Assembly (NCBI RefSeq): GCF_903914075.1
Contig: NZ_CAIWNQ010000009.1
Span: forward strand, 1 to 64,000
DNA: 64,000 nucleotides
Reading direction: 5' to 3'
From: Ruegeria sp. THAF57
GTDB lineage: Bacteria > Pseudomonadota > Alphaproteobacteria > Rhodobacterales > Rhodobacteraceae
The translations under genes and the position numbers were made by a program. Of the stretch, positions 41,128-51,300 are shown one piece after another. Every line of letters starts with the position of its first letter. Position 1 is the stretch's first letter. The notes beneath the pieces were generated by a model. It did no database searches, was not told where the DNA came from, and was given only the letters and a program-made list of their open reading frames with translations.

Positions 41128-42057
41128 ATGGTCGATATCTTTCTGCGCACACTTCCTTTCTTTGCGATCATCGGCCTTGGATATTGGGCCGGGCGCAGCC
41201 GTTTTTTCTCGGAAGATGCGACAGCGTATCTAACCAAATTTGTCTTCTATTTTGCGTTGTCGGCGATGCTGTTTCGATTTGCCGCCACGCTTCCGTTTGC
41301 TGAAATCTTCAATGCGAAGCTGGTGCTGGGATACCTTCTGGGCACCTTTGCTGTCTACGCGCTGGCAACTTTTGTCGCCTGGATCAGAGGTCTGGACGTT
41401 CCAACCTCGGCCGTCGAAGCGCAGTGCGCAGCCATTGGCAATGTTGGCTTTTTGGGCCTGCCGATGCTGGCGCTTTTGTTCACCGAAGCCGCGATCGGGC
41501 CGGTTATGCTAGTTCTTACGGTGGATCTTGTCGTCTTTTCGTCGTTGATCGTCATCTTGATCAATGGAGGACGGGATGGGCGGCTGACCCCGTCTACGTT
41601 TCGGTTAATTGCTGTCGGCCTGATAAAGAACCCCATGATCGTTTCGATCTCGGCTGGGATGCTGTGGTCTGCGTTTCAAGTCCCGGTCCCAGTACCACTG
41701 AACGATTTTCTGACAATTTTGGGTGGTGCTGCGACGCCCGGAGCCCTGTTTGCAATTGGTGCGTCATTGGCCAGCAAGTCGGCGGAACGCGTGCAAATTG
41801 CAGGGTGGCTCAGCTTTTGCAAACTGGTGGTACATCCTGCCTGTGTTGCAATCGTCCTGATTTGGGTGATCCCCGTCGCGACATTTCCAGCGTCAATAGC
41901 CATCGCTGCGGCCGCTCTGCCGGTTGCGGGTAACGTCTATATGCTGGCCGCACATTACGGCGTTGCGCCGCACAGGGCATCGGCGGCAATCCTTCTGTCT
42001 ACTGCCGCAAGCATTCTGACCGTACCCGTTGTGATTGCCTGGGTCGGAGCGCTTTAG
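41128..42057 (+). CDS. AEC (auxin efflux carrier) family transporter
   Basis: This 309-residue membrane protein has about ten hydrophobic segments arranged as two inverted halves. Typical blocks are FFAIIGLGYWAGRSRFFSEDATAYLTKFVFYFALSAMLFRFAA, AIGNVGFLGLPMLALLF (broken-helix GNxGxxG region) and PGALFAIGASLASKS. AEC carriers export organic acids or auxin-like compounds. The divergent TetR gene is its likely regulator. The start ATG lacks a strong ribosome site but matches the family N-terminus. Confidence 0.87.
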   Translation: MVDIFLRTLPFFAIIGLGYWAGRSRFFSEDATAYLTKFVFYFALSAMLFRFAATLPFAEIFNAKLVLGYLLGTFAVYALATFVAWIRGLDVPTSAVEAQCAAIGNVGFLGLPMLALLFTEAAIGPVMLVLTVDLVVFSSLIVILINGGRDGRLTPSTFRLIAVGLIKNPMIVSISAGMLWSAFQVPVPVPLNDFLTILGGAATPGALFAIGASLASKSAERVQIAGWLSFCKLVVHPACVAIVLIWVIPVATFPASIAIAAAALPVAGNVYMLAAHYGVAPHRASAAILLSTAASILTVPVVIAWVGAL

Positions 42058-42162
42058 GTTTCTGCGCTTCGAATTATCCCCTCAACCCGTCGCGCACAGG
42101 CTTTACGCAGCGGCTTGGTAAGGGTAGCCATGGCCCGAACCTAACGTAAGGACACGAGCCAG

Positions 42163-42996
42163 ATGGAAACCCTATCGGAAAACGCCTGTTTCGGGGGCGT
42201 GCAAGGCGTCTATCGCCATACCTCCTCCGCGTGTAAATGCGACATGACCTTTGGCTTGTTTTTGCCCGCCGAAGCAAAAGACGGACCTGTCCCGGTACTG
42301 TGGTATCTGTCTGGGCTGACATGCACCCATGAAAACGCGATGACAAAGGCCGGGGCGCAGGCATGGGCGGCTGAACAGGGAATTGCGGTTGTGTTTCCCG
42401 ATACCTCACCGCGTGGCGAAGGCGTGGCTGATCACGAAGATTACGATCTGGGTCAGGGTGCCGGGTTTTATGTCAACGCGACGCAAACCCCATGGGCCCC
42501 GCATTTCAACATGTGGGATTACGTGGCCGAGGAACTGCCCGCGCTGCTGGCAGAGCATTTCGCAATCGATATGGACCGTCAGGCTATCACTGGGCATTCC
42601 ATGGGCGGCCATGGTGCGCTGACGCTGGCGATGAACCTGCCGGGGCGGTACCGTTCAGTTTCGGCCTTTGCGCCGATCTCGAACCCGACGGGTGCGGATT
42701 GGGGCCGCAAACAATTGGCGGCCTATCTGGGGGATGATGAGGGCGCGTGGGTCAGGCATGATGCCTCGCTGATGATGACGGAAAAGGGTTTTGACGGACC
42801 CGTCCTGATCGACACCGGGGCCAGTGATCAGTTCATCGACCTGCTGCGCCCCGAGGCGCTGGCGCAAGCGATTGCAGAACGTCGCCAGCAGGCCACCTAT
42901 CGCCTGCAGCCGGGCTATGATCATTCGTATTTCTTTGTATCGACCTTCATGGAAGATCACATCACCTTTCACGCCGAGGCGCTGTACGGAGACTGA
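42163..42996 (+). CDS. fghA: S-formylglutathione hydrolase
   Basis: This 277-residue esterase-D-type hydrolase has the nucleophile Ser in ITGHSMGGHGALTLA, a late Asp in DTGASDQFID and the catalytic His in QPGYDHSYFFVSTFMEDHI. MTFGLFLPAEA and VLWYLSGLTCTHEN are conserved family blocks. It hydrolyses S-formylglutathione to formate and glutathione in formaldehyde detoxification. It precedes sthA by three bases, so the two share an operon, but the partner alcohol/formaldehyde dehydrogenase is not in this window. A link to the PQQ island 33 kb away is only conceptual. Confidence 0.93.
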   Translation: METLSENACFGGVQGVYRHTSSACKCDMTFGLFLPAEAKDGPVPVLWYLSGLTCTHENAMTKAGAQAWAAEQGIAVVFPDTSPRGEGVADHEDYDLGQGAGFYVNATQTPWAPHFNMWDYVAEELPALLAEHFAIDMDRQAITGHSMGGHGALTLAMNLPGRYRSVSAFAPISNPTGADWGRKQLAAYLGDDEGAWVRHDASLMMTEKGFDGPVLIDTGASDQFIDLLRPEALAQAIAERRQQATYRLQPGYDHSYFFVSTFMEDHITFHAEALYGD

Positions 42997-42999
42997 GGC

Positions 43000-44448
43000 A
43001 TGAGCGACTATGATTACGACCTGATCATCATCGGGTCTGGCCCCTCGGGGCGGTCGGCGGCGATTCAGGCGGGTAAGCTGAAACGCCGGGTGCTGGTGAT
43101 CGACCGAAAGGATCGGTTCGGCGGCGTGTCAGTACATACCGGTACGATCCCGTCTAAGACCCTGCGCGAGACGGTGCTGAACCTGTCGGGCTGGCGCGAG
43201 CGCAGTTTTTATGGCCGCTCGTACCGGGTGAAGGATCAGATCCGCGCCGACGACCTCAAGGCGCGTCTGCACATGACGCTTGATCATGAAGTTGACGTTC
43301 TGGAACATCAGTTCAACCGGAACCACGTGGAAACCCTGAATGGGCTGGCGCGATTTGTCGGCCCGCATGAGGTTGAGGTCGCGACCGATGCTGGTGACGC
43401 GACCCGCCTGACTGCTGCAAAATTTCTGATTGCGACGGGCACCAAAACGTACCGCCCCGACTATGTGCCCTTCAACGGCAAGACTGTGGTCGATGGCGAC
43501 GATTTTCTTGAGATGGCCGAAATCCCAAGGTCGCTTTGCGTGATTGGCGCGGGTGTGATCGGGGTGGAATATGCCACCATGTTTTCGGCGCTGGACGTGC
43601 GGGTTACGCTGATCGAACCGCGCGACACGTTTCTGGATTTCATCGACAGCCGCCTTATCCACGATTTCACGCACCAGATCCGCGAGAACGGCGTGGACCT
43701 GCGTTTGGGTTCTGCGGTTGAAAAGATCGAAGATGCGGGTGGCCATGTCGAGGTGACTTTGGCCAATGGGCGTCACGTGCGGGCCGAGATGCTGCTATTT
43801 GCGGCTGGTCGAATGGGTGCGACTTCGGCCCTGAACTTGTCGGCTGTGGGGCTTGAGACAGACCATCGCAACCGGATCAACGTGGACCGCAAAACCTATC
43901 AGACTGCCGTGCCGCATATCTATGCGACGGGCGACGTGATCGGGCACCCCTCGCTGGCATCGACATCGCTGCAGCAGGGCCGCGTAGCCGCATGCCACGC
44001 CTTGGAGACCCCTACCCTTCCGGAAAGCCCGTGGTATCCCTATGGCATCTATTCGGTGCCCGAGATTTCCACCTGCGGCATGTCCGAGGAAGAATTGCAG
44101 GAGCGCGGCATCCCATACGAGGTCGGCGTGGCGCGGTTCCGAGAAACCTCACGCGGGCATATCATGGGGCTGGAGCATGGGATGCTGAAGATGCTGTTCT
44201 CGCTGAAAACCCGGCGGGTTTTGGGGGTGCAAATTGTCGGCGAAGGCGCGACCGAACTGATCCACATCGCGCAGGCGGTGCTGAACCTGAAGGGAACGGT
44301 GGATTATTTCGTACAGAATACATTCAACTATCCGACACTGGCCGAGGCGTACAAGATCGCAGGTCTGGATGCGTTCAACCGAATGCCCATCCCGGATGAG
44401 TTCAAGGTGCGCAAAACACCAGCGGAAAAAAAGGCGAAGAAGGCGTGA
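43000..44448 (+). CDS. sthA: Soluble pyridine nucleotide transhydrogenase (Si-specific)
   Basis: This 482-residue flavoprotein of the pyridine nucleotide-disulfide oxidoreductase family has an FAD-binding [17 protein letters not shown], an NAD(P)-binding [15 protein letters not shown], and a C-terminal dimer domain with [22 protein letters not shown]. The redox site reads [17 protein letters not shown], so both active-site cysteines of the disulfide reductases are missing. That is normal for SthA, which transfers hydride between NADH and NADPH without a thiol. It follows fghA directly, and its stop overlaps the next gene. Confidence 0.92.
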   Translation: MSDYDYDLIIIGSGPSGRSAAIQAGKLKRRVLVIDRKDRFGGVSVHTGTIPSKTLRETVLNLSGWRERSFYGRSYRVKDQIRADDLKARLHMTLDHEVDVLEHQFNRNHVETLNGLARFVGPHEVEVATDAGDATRLTAAKFLIATGTKTYRPDYVPFNGKTVVDGDDFLEMAEIPRSLCVIGAGVIGVEYATMFSALDVRVTLIEPRDTFLDFIDSRLIHDFTHQIRENGVDLRLGSAVEKIEDAGGHVEVTLANGRHVRAEMLLFAAGRMGATSALNLSAVGLETDHRNRINVDRKTYQTAVPHIYATGDVIGHPSLASTSLQQGRVAACHALETPTLPESPWYPYGIYSVPEISTCGMSEEELQERGIPYEVGVARFRETSRGHIMGLEHGMLKMLFSLKTRRVLGVQIVGEGATELIHIAQAVLNLKGTVDYFVQNTFNYPTLAEAYKIAGLDAFNRMPIPDEFKVRKTPAEKKAKKA

Positions 44449-44900
44449 CGACGCTGTTCATCGACGCCGACGCCTGTCCGGTCAAAGCCGAGGCGGAACG
44501 CGTCGCAACACGGCACCAGGTGCAAATCGCCCTTGTCTCCAACGGCGGCTTGCGACCTTCGGCCAACCCGCTGGTGCAGGTTGTCATCGTATCTGAGGGT
44601 GCGGATGAGGCCGATAAGTGGATCGCCGAGCGTTGTGGCGCAGGTGATGTGGTTGTCACGTCCGATATCCCGCTGGCCGCGAAATGTGTTGAGGCTGGTG
44701 CGCGCGTTTTGCGCCCCAACGGCGAAGCGTTCACCGCAGCCAATATTGGACAACAACTGGCGATGCGTGACCTGATGGCGGACCTTCGCGCCGCCAATCC
44801 GCTTGGTGCTGGCGGTGGCGGTAAACCCTTTGGCAAGGCTGATAGATCGCGGTTTCTGGACGCGCTGGAGCGGGAATTGAGGGCGGCGCAAAAAGGATAG
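44445..44900 (+). CDS. YaiI/YqxD (DUF188) family protein
   Basis: This 151-residue protein starts at a GTG that overlaps the sthA stop (GTGA). The PIN-like DUF188 pattern is clear: [18 protein letters not shown] at the N-terminus, [27 protein letters not shown] in the middle, and [23 protein letters not shown] at the end. The acidic residues DADACP and SDIPL suggest a metal-dependent nuclease-like fold, but no activity is established for the family. It is co-transcribed with fghA-sthA. Confidence 0.9.
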   Translation: MTTLFIDADACPVKAEAERVATRHQVQIALVSNGGLRPSANPLVQVVIVSEGADEADKWIAERCGAGDVVVTSDIPLAAKCVEAGARVLRPNGEAFTAANIGQQLAMRDLMADLRAANPLGAGGGGKPFGKADRSRFLDALERELRAAQKG

Positions 44901-45002
44901 TCTTCGCGCCGGGGGGCGTTTTGCGCTGCGGTTGGGTCTTGTCAATCTGCGCCTGACTTGATTCAGTCGGCGCCGACAGAAACCTTCAGAACAGGTGTGC
45001 CC

Positions 45003-45623
45003 ATGGCGGTTAAAGCCGTAGTTTTTGACATCGGAAATGTCCTTATCGAATGGCAGCCCGAGCGCTACTACGACAAGGTGATCGGCGAAGACCGTCGCCG
45101 GGCCATGTTTGAAGAAGTCGATCTGCATGGAATGAACGACCTTGTGGATCAAGGACTTCACTTCACGGACACGATCTATGCCTGGGCCGAGAAATACCCC
45201 AAGTGGCGCGAAGAAATCCGGATGTGGCACGATAAGTGGATCGAACTGGCCGCGCCTGAAATTCCGCATTCGGTCCGCTTGCAGCGTGCTTTGCGGGGAA
45301 AAGGCGTGCCAGTTTTTGCTCTGACCAATTTCGGAGTGCAGAATTTTGACTATGCGACAACGGTCTACCCATTTCTGAACGAGTTCGACAGGCACTATGT
45401 TTCAGGCAGGCTGCAAGCGGTTAAACCGCACGTCCCAATCTACCAAATGGTCGAAGAAGACTGCGGCCTTTCACCCGATACTTTGTTGTTCACCGACGAT
45501 CGCCTTGAAAACATTGAAACGGCGTATTCACGTGGATGGCAGACGCACCACTTTGAGGGCGCGCAGGGGTGGGCTGATCGCCTTGTCAAAGAAGGACTGT
45601 TGACGCCCGAAGAAGCCGTCTAG
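45003..45623 (+). CDS. HAD-superfamily hydrolase (haloacid dehalogenase-like, IA)
   Basis: This is 206 residues from the ATG at 45003, chosen because VFDIGNVLIEW (motif I) follows at once as in the family; the longer frame upstream is not conserved. Motif II is FALTNFGVQNF, the motif III lysine lies in LQAVKPHVPIYQ, and motif IV is LFTDDRLENIETAYSRGWQTHHF. The first motif reads DIGNV rather than DxDxT: the second Asp is replaced by Gly-Asn, as in the YihX-like group, which mostly acts on small sugar phosphates. The substrate is unknown. Confidence 0.83.
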   Translation: MAVKAVVFDIGNVLIEWQPERYYDKVIGEDRRRAMFEEVDLHGMNDLVDQGLHFTDTIYAWAEKYPKWREEIRMWHDKWIELAAPEIPHSVRLQRALRGKGVPVFALTNFGVQNFDYATTVYPFLNEFDRHYVSGRLQAVKPHVPIYQMVEEDCGLSPDTLLFTDDRLENIETAYSRGWQTHHFEGAQGWADRLVKEGLLTPEEAV

Positions 45624-45624
45624 C

Positions 45625-46860
45625 TCAGGCGGGGACTGCATCCCTGTTTTCACGTATAGGCAAGTGAACGATTGCGCTGAATGCCCCGATTGCGACCCCA
45701 ATCCACCAAACCAGCGTGTAGTCGCCATATTGGTCATACAAGCGTCCTCCAAGCCAAATACCCAGAAAACTGCCAAGCTGGTGGCTGAAAAAGATAATCC
45801 CGTAAAGGGTGCCCATGTAACGCAGACCATAAAGATGCGCGACCAGACCCGAGGTCAGCGGCACGGTTGCCAGCCAAAGCGATCCCATGACCAACGAAAA
45901 GACAACCACGGAAAGAGGTGTGATCGGAAAGATGATGAAGGCTGCGGCCGCAAAAGTTCGCGCGGTGTAGACGGACGCCAGAAGGTATTTCTTGGGATAG
46001 CGGCTTCCAGCCCATCCCGCCAGCAAGGTGCCTCCGATATTCGCCAGACCGATCAAAGAGATGGACACGGCCCCCAGCGCAGAGGTCGATGTGATGCCAA
46101 TTGAATGCAAAATGCCCCCCGGCATGATCGGGCCGCACATCTCGGTCACGAAGGCAGGGAAGTGGGCCGTCACAAACCCAAGCTGATACCCGCAGCTAAA
46201 GAATCCAAGGAAAATAAGGGTGTAGGAAGGATCGCGAAGGGCCCGCCCCAATATTTCCCCCATGCTTTCCTGTAATTCTGCCTTCGACACCGTTTGCGGT
46301 GCCCGCATGAATGGCAGCGTCAAAATCAATGCAAGAATCGCGATGGCGAAGACGATAAATACCTGCTGCCAAGGAAGAAATGTCAGCATCCATTCGGCTG
46401 CCGGAGCACCAATTATCTGCCCACAACTGCCGGCGGCGGTTACCAAGGCAAGAGACATTGACCGGTTTTCATCCGAAGAGGCGCGACCAACGACGGCAAG
46501 CACAAGGCCAAATCCCGTCCCGGCAATGCCGAACCCAACAAGCCATGCGTACATCTGATGTTCGAACGGCGTCACCGACCACGCTGACAGTACCATGCCA
46601 GCGGCATAAGTCAGTGCCCCCAACACAATGGCACGCCGGTCGCCGGTTTTTTCCGCAATAGCGCCAAATATGGGCTGTCCGATTCCCCAAGCCAGGTTCT
46701 GAATTGCGATAGCCATCGAAAAATCTGTGCGCAGCCATCCGAACTCTTGTTCAATTGGGATCTGGAACACACCAAATGACGCGCGCACGGCGAAACTGAC
46801 CGTCACGATAATGCAGCCGACAATCAGGATTGGGTTCAGAAGGCGCGGTGGCTGGGGCAT
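45625..46860 (-). CDS. MFS transporter
   Basis: This is 411 residues from the ATG at 46860; the frame runs 39 codons further without a ribosome site. Twelve hydrophobic segments are visible. The N-terminus LLNPILIVGCIIVTVSFAVRASFGVFQIPIEQEFGWLRTDFSMAIAIQNLAWGIGQPIFGAIAEKTGDRRAIVLG is typical of the oxalate/formate-antiporter or monocarboxylate branch. The loop 2-3 motif GAIAEKTGDRRAI matches motif A. The substrate cannot be read. It is convergent with the HAD gene, with one base between stops, and divergent from zapE. Confidence 0.87.
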   Translation of the reverse strand: MPQPPRLLNPILIVGCIIVTVSFAVRASFGVFQIPIEQEFGWLRTDFSMAIAIQNLAWGIGQPIFGAIAEKTGDRRAIVLGALTYAAGMVLSAWSVTPFEHQMYAWLVGFGIAGTGFGLVLAVVGRASSDENRSMSLALVTAAGSCGQIIGAPAAEWMLTFLPWQQVFIVFAIAILALILTLPFMRAPQTVSKAELQESMGEILGRALRDPSYTLIFLGFFSCGYQLGFVTAHFPAFVTEMCGPIMPGGILHSIGITSTSALGAVSISLIGLANIGGTLLAGWAGSRYPKKYLLASVYTARTFAAAAFIIFPITPLSVVVFSLVMGSLWLATVPLTSGLVAHLYGLRYMGTLYGIIFFSHQLGSFLGIWLGGRLYDQYGDYTLVWWIGVAIGAFSAIVHLPIRENRDAVPA

Positions 46861-47006
46861 TGAAACCTCATGACATTGGAAGGCAGACGCTAAATCAAAA
46901 TTTAGTCCGGTCAATTCAGAAGTTTTGGGGCCGTGGATAAGCAAAATTGATGGAGGGCAGGTTTGGCTGCTTTTCAATGCGCGATGCAGAGGGTATGCCT
47001 CGGGCT

Positions 47007-48065
47007 ATGACGGATTTGATTTCGCTTTATGAGGCTCGCGTCGCAGATGGAACCCTCACACGGGATGACGCGCAAGAGGCAGTTCTACCGCATTTTGAAC
47101 GTATCCGCGCAGCGTTGGCGAAACCGGTAAAGCGCGGTTTGTTTCGCAAGCCATCCCCGCCGCCTAAAGGATTGTATCTGTGGGGCGGTGTTGGGCGCGG
47201 CAAGTCCATGTTGATGGATATGTTCGTCGACGCCCTTGATGGCATTCCGGCAAGGCGCGTGCATTTTCATGCTTTCATGCAGGAAATTCATGCGGGTATG
47301 CACAAGGCCAGAAACGACGGTGTTGAAGATGCCCTGGCCCCGGTTGCGGACGCCGTGGTCAAGTCGGTTCGGTTGCTGGCATTTGATGAAATGCAGATCA
47401 CGGATATCACGGATGCCATGATCGTTGGGCGTCTGTTCGATCTGCTGCACGCAGGTGGGGTTGTCGTGATCACGACGTCGAACCGTCACCCTGACGACTT
47501 GTACAAGGATGGTTTGAACCGGCAACTCTTCCTGCCATTCATTGCCCATATCAAGGAACAGCTGCAGGTGTGGGAGCTGATCTCGCCAACGGATTATCGC
47601 CAGAACCGTTTGGAAGGAGCGCCTGTCTATTTTTCGCCCATTGGACCTGAAGCTCGTCAGAACATCCGCTCGGTCTGGAACGACCTGTCCGGCGGCGTTG
47701 CAGATCCGCTGATATTGCAGGTCAATGGCCGTGCGGTTGAGTTACCTGAGTTTCGGAATGGTGTTGCACGGGCCAGCTTCTATGATCTTTGTGGTCGGAT
47801 GCTGGGGCCTGCGGACTATCTTGCCATTGCAGAGGCGGTCAAGGTTCTGGTGCTAGAGGATATCCCCCGTCTGTCGCGGAACAATTTTAACGAAGCCAAG
47901 CGCTTTGTGACGTTGATTGATGCGTTATACGAGGCCAAAGTGCGGCTGATCTGCTCGGCGGCGGCTGAACCGGAGATGCTGTATGTCGAAGGTGAAGGCA
48001 CCTTTGAATTTGAGCGTACCGCGTCACGCCTGCGAGAAATGCAGGATCAGGATTGGGGGAATTAG
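47007..48065 (+). CDS. zapE: Cell division protein ZapE (AFG1-like ATPase)
   Basis: This is 352 residues from the ATG at 47007, where MTDLISLYEARVADGTLTRDDAQ matches the family N-terminus; earlier in-frame ATGs at 46947, 46977 and 46995 are less likely. Walker A is LWGGVGRGKSMLMD, Walker B is LAFDEMQITDI, followed by the sensor region VVVITTSNRHPDDLYKDGLNR. The end RLREMQ is standard. ZapE acts at the divisome and influences Z-ring constriction. Its location near the chromosome terminus has no known meaning. Confidence 0.93.
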   Translation: MTDLISLYEARVADGTLTRDDAQEAVLPHFERIRAALAKPVKRGLFRKPSPPPKGLYLWGGVGRGKSMLMDMFVDALDGIPARRVHFHAFMQEIHAGMHKARNDGVEDALAPVADAVVKSVRLLAFDEMQITDITDAMIVGRLFDLLHAGGVVVITTSNRHPDDLYKDGLNRQLFLPFIAHIKEQLQVWELISPTDYRQNRLEGAPVYFSPIGPEARQNIRSVWNDLSGGVADPLILQVNGRAVELPEFRNGVARASFYDLCGRMLGPADYLAIAEAVKVLVLEDIPRLSRNNFNEAKRFVTLIDALYEAKVRLICSAAAEPEMLYVEGEGTFEFERTASRLREMQDQDWGN

Positions 48066-48125
48066 GGGCTCTGCCCCCGTCGCGGCAAGCCGCGCCTCCC
48101 CCGGGATATTTTTGGGCCAGGTGAA
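48065..48125 (+). repeat. GC-rich 3' element with two hairpins
   Basis: This is the 63-bp gap between zapE and the convergent folC. GGGGC/GCCCC (48065-48077) and CGCGGC/GCCGCG (48081-48094) can each fold, followed by CCCCCGGGATATTTTTGGGC. Elements of this kind recur behind genes in Rhodobacteraceae genomes and probably act as terminators. Only this one copy was noticed in the window. Confidence 0.45.
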
Positions 48126-48128
48126 GTA

Positions 48129-49403
48129 TCAGGCGTTTTCGTGCAGGACGTTCCCAGCCAGATAGAGGGAACCGCAGATCAGGACGCGAGCCTGAGGATC
48201 ATTGCCGACAATGGACCGAAGGGCATCTGTGACGCTGTCTGCAGTGGTCGATGCCAGTCCTACCTGGGCAGCGGCGGCGGCCGTTTCATCGGCGCTAAGG
48301 GTTGCAGCCTCGCCCGGAATTGAAACGGCCGTCAGGCTTTGGCACTGATCGGACAAAGGCTGTAGGTACCCGGTTACATCCTTTGTGTTCAGCATGCCGC
48401 AGATCATATGCGTTGGGCGTGACGGAAGTTTCGCAAGCACATCCGCAAGCGCAACGCCCGCGGCGGCGTTGTGACCGCCATCCAGCCATAGTTCAGCATC
48501 TTGGGCTTGCTCGACCAAGGGCCCCGACTTTAATCGTTGCATCCGTGCTGGCCATTCAGCCTTTGTTACGGCGGCCTCATACGCGTCGTCACCCAGATCC
48601 AGATGACGTAGGACGGCAAGGGCCACGCCTGCGTTCTGAATCTGGTGAGCGCCCAGGAGGTTCGGCAGTGGCAGGTCACGCAGACCTGTTTCGTCCTGGT
48701 ACACCAGACGTCCGTTTTCTTCGACGACATGCCAGTGCTGGCCATGAATCAACAGGGGTGCGCCTAGGCGTGCGGCGGTGTATTCAATCACCTCCAGCGA
48801 TTCATCCTGTTGCGGCCCAACGATACAAGGGACCCCGGATTTGATGATACCCGCTTTTTCGGCCGCGATCTTTCCAAGGGTATTCCCCAGAAATTGTTCA
48901 TGGTCGATGGATACAGGGGCGATTACTGTGACCGCAGGATTGTGCACGACGTTTGTCGCATCCAGACGTCCACCCAATCCGACTTCGAGCAGGGTGTAAT
49001 CCGCAGGCGCGCGTGCAAATGCCAGCAGCGCCGCACAGGTTGTAATTTCAAAATACGTGATGTTCTCGCCGTTATTCGCGGCGTAACACTCGTCCAGCAC
49101 TTCGGTCAGTTCAGGTTCAGAAATCAAATCTCCGGAGAGGCGAATGCGTTCGTGAAACCGTGCCAGGTGAGGTGAGGTATAGGCATGGGCCTTAAGACCC
49201 GCTCCTTCCAACCCGGCCCGGATCATGGCCAGCGTCGACCCCTTGCCATTTGTTCCGGCAATATGGATGACGGGCGGTAGTTTTTCCTGCGGATATTCCA
49301 GCGCGGCCAGCAAACGCCATACGCGATCCAAGGTCAGGTCAATGATCTTGGGGTGAAGCGCCATCATCCGTTCGAGGATGAGATCCGACGACTGAGGGGT
49401 CAT
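48129..49403 (-). CDS. folC: Bifunctional folylpolyglutamate synthase/dihydrofolate synthase
   Basis: This 424-residue Mur-ligase-fold enzyme has the ATP loop [20 protein letters not shown], the omega-loop region [25 protein letters not shown], and [22 protein letters not shown], which are the family signatures. The C-terminal domain has [18 protein letters not shown]. It adds glutamate to dihydropteroate or tetrahydrofolate. The ATG overlaps the accD stop (ATGA), the common alphaproteobacterial accD-folC arrangement. Confidence 0.94.
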   Translation of the reverse strand: MTPQSSDLILERMMALHPKIIDLTLDRVWRLLAALEYPQEKLPPVIHIAGTNGKGSTLAMIRAGLEGAGLKAHAYTSPHLARFHERIRLSGDLISEPELTEVLDECYAANNGENITYFEITTCAALLAFARAPADYTLLEVGLGGRLDATNVVHNPAVTVIAPVSIDHEQFLGNTLGKIAAEKAGIIKSGVPCIVGPQQDESLEVIEYTAARLGAPLLIHGQHWHVVEENGRLVYQDETGLRDLPLPNLLGAHQIQNAGVALAVLRHLDLGDDAYEAAVTKAEWPARMQRLKSGPLVEQAQDAELWLDGGHNAAAGVALADVLAKLPSRPTHMICGMLNTKDVTGYLQPLSDQCQSLTAVSIPGEAATLSADETAAAAAQVGLASTTADSVTDALRSIVGNDPQARVLICGSLYLAGNVLHENA

Positions 49404-50332
49404 TTCTCTTGTGCAGTGTCAGCCGGATTGCCGGGCTGTTCTTCTTCAGGTTTGGGCGGTGGAAGGTCACCTTTGACCGCAGGAGGTTGATTCATCAACA
49501 TCCGTGTGATGGTGATCAGTTCCTCACGCATTTCTGTGCGCTTGGTCACCCGGTCCAACATTCCATGATCCAGCAGGTATTCCGCGCGCTGGAACCCTTC
49601 GGGCAACTTTTCGCGGATGGTTTGTTCAATAACGCGCGGCCCGGCAAAACAGATCAAGGCGTTGGGTTCTGAGATATGCACGTCGCCCAGCATGGCATAT
49701 GATGCCGTAACCCCGCCGGTCGTTGGGTGTGTCAGCACGACAATGTAAGGCAGATTGGCTTCCTTGAGCATTTCAACTGCCACCGTGGTACGCGGCATTT
49801 GCATCAGGCTTAGAATACCTTCCTGCATCCGGGCGCCACCCGCAGCCGAGAACAGGATCAGCGGGCGCTTGAGCTTTACGGCCTCTTGCGCGGCGGCAAT
49901 GATGGCGTTGCCGACATACATGCCCATCGACCCACCCATGAAGGAAAAGTCCTGTGCCGCGGCAACGATCGGCGTGCGCCCGATTTCACCCTTGGCGACA
50001 AGCATCGCTTCTTTCTCACCCGTCTTTTTCTGAGCGGCCTTCATGCGATCGGGATATTTTTTCTGATCCCGAAACTGCAGCGGGTCGTCCTTGGGGGCGG
50101 GAACGTCTACCTCGGTGAAGATTCCGCCATCAAACAGATGCTTGAAGCGGTCCCGCGGCGTGATCGCCATGTGATGGTCGCACTGGGTACAGACATTTTG
50201 GTTTTCCGCCAACTCGCGGTGAAACAGCATCGTCCCGCATTCGTTGCATTTGTGCCAAAGGTTTTCGGGCACTTCCCGACGCGAGAAGATCGAGTTGATC
50301 CGGGGGCGGACGTAATTTGTGATCCAGTTCAT
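49400..50332 (-). CDS. accD: Acetyl-CoA carboxylase carboxyltransferase subunit beta
   Basis: This 310-residue protein has the N-terminal four-cysteine zinc finger (CNECGTMLF...CTQCDHHM), then the carboxyltransferase core: [60 protein letters not shown] and [15 protein letters not shown]. It transfers the carboxyl group from carboxybiotin to acetyl-CoA with the alpha subunit, the committed step of fatty acid synthesis. An acidic Pro-rich tail of about 25 residues extends beyond the domain. It is first in the accD-folC operon. Confidence 0.95.
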   Translation of the reverse strand: MNWITNYVRPRINSIFSRREVPENLWHKCNECGTMLFHRELAENQNVCTQCDHHMAITPRDRFKHLFDGGIFTEVDVPAPKDDPLQFRDQKKYPDRMKAAQKKTGEKEAMLVAKGEIGRTPIVAAAQDFSFMGGSMGMYVGNAIIAAAQEAVKLKRPLILFSAAGGARMQEGILSLMQMPRTTVAVEMLKEANLPYIVVLTHPTTGGVTASYAMLGDVHISEPNALICFAGPRVIEQTIREKLPEGFQRAEYLLDHGMLDRVTKRTEMREELITITRMLMNQPPAVKGDLPPPKPEEEQPGNPADTAQEK

Positions 50333-50391
50333 ATCGGAACCTTGCTAGTGCGGCTTTGAGGTCAAATAAGACGCTGCGGAAAGAAATGCAA

Positions 50392-51300
50392 TCAACGCCT
50401 GAGCGCAAGGCGTGCTGTCAGCCAGCCGACGATCATAACGGCGAAGTCCACATATAACCATCCGCGCACCATTTCCGTGTCCGACATGTCATAGGGCAGA
50501 ATGAACAGGGCCAGGCCGCTCAGGTTGTCGGGCAACGAGATCAGCAGCAACGCGATAAGGTTATTGAAGAAATGCAAGGCGATAGCCGGACCCAGTGTGC
50601 CGGACCGCGCCGTGAGGTCAGCCGCAAGCAGGCCGAACATGCAAGACCACAACGCAATCAGCTCCGCATTGTCTCCGGCAGCAGCCGGCGCGTAGTGGCC
50701 GATGGCAAATAACAGGGATGGTAGTCCCATCCAAATGATGGTTGACTGGAACCGTGCTGCAAGGCTTTGTTGTATGTAACCGCGAAACAGCAATTCCTCA
50801 GCGCTGGTTTGAATCAGAACCGCAAGCAGCGACAGCGGCAAAAGCAATACCCACGTGGAGAGGTCCAGATTAGGGGTCAAAGGTGCCCCCATGTCATAGG
50901 GTGGCAGGACTGCGATCACCAAACCAAGGATCAGCAGCGCACGAAAGACAACCCAGAATTGGCGCGCACTTCTTCGAAATGAGCCAAGAACAGAACCCAG
51001 AGACCTGTTTTGAAGGCGCCGAACCGCCATCCTGACGCCAAGTGTGACGAAGCCAAAACTGGACAACAAAATAATCATCGCCAGCGGTGTAGACCCTGTC
51101 AGAAACCCTTCGGCTACCGCATTTGACCCAAAGCCCACGACAACGCTGAATAGAACGAGGTTCAGTACGGTGACCACAACAGCGACCAAGCCCAAGCCGA
51201 CAAGCAGGCGCCATAGCTCGGGCTTTGGGCGCGCTTCAGCAACCAGAGCTTCATGTGCGGCGTAATACGCTGGACGGGGCTCAGGCACGGTCACTTTCAC
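50392..51300 (-). CDS. CPBP-family intramembrane metalloprotease
   Basis: This is 302 residues from a GTG at 51300. About eight hydrophobic segments carry the CPBP/Abi motif 1 EELLFRGYIQQSL (the EExxxR motif), motif 2 FAIGHYAP (FxxxH) and a later HFFNNLIALLL (HxxxN). These are the predicted metal-binding residues of the Rce1-like glutamyl membrane peptidases. The role is unknown; relatives process prenylated or bacteriocin-like peptides. The start overlaps the 3' end of the ABC-like gene upstream by 20 bases, so the two are translationally linked. Confidence 0.87.
   Translation of the reverse strand: MKVTVPEPRPAYYAAHEALVAEARPKPELWRLLVGLGLVAVVVTVLNLVLFSVVVGFGSNAVAEGFLTGSTPLAMIILLSSFGFVTLGVRMAVRRLQNRSLGSVLGSFRRSARQFWVVFRALLILGLVIAVLPPYDMGAPLTPNLDLSTWVLLLPLSLLAVLIQTSAEELLFRGYIQQSLAARFQSTIIWMGLPSLLFAIGHYAPAAAGDNAELIALWSCMFGLLAADLTARSGTLGPAIALHFFNNLIALLLISLPDNLSGLALFILPYDMSDTEMVRGWLYVDFAVMIVGWLTARLALRR

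Noticed and set aside
42163..44448. fghA-sthA considered as part of the PQQ alcohol island
   Set aside because: They lie more than 30 kb away with unrelated genes and the prophage between; only a metabolic link is conceivable.
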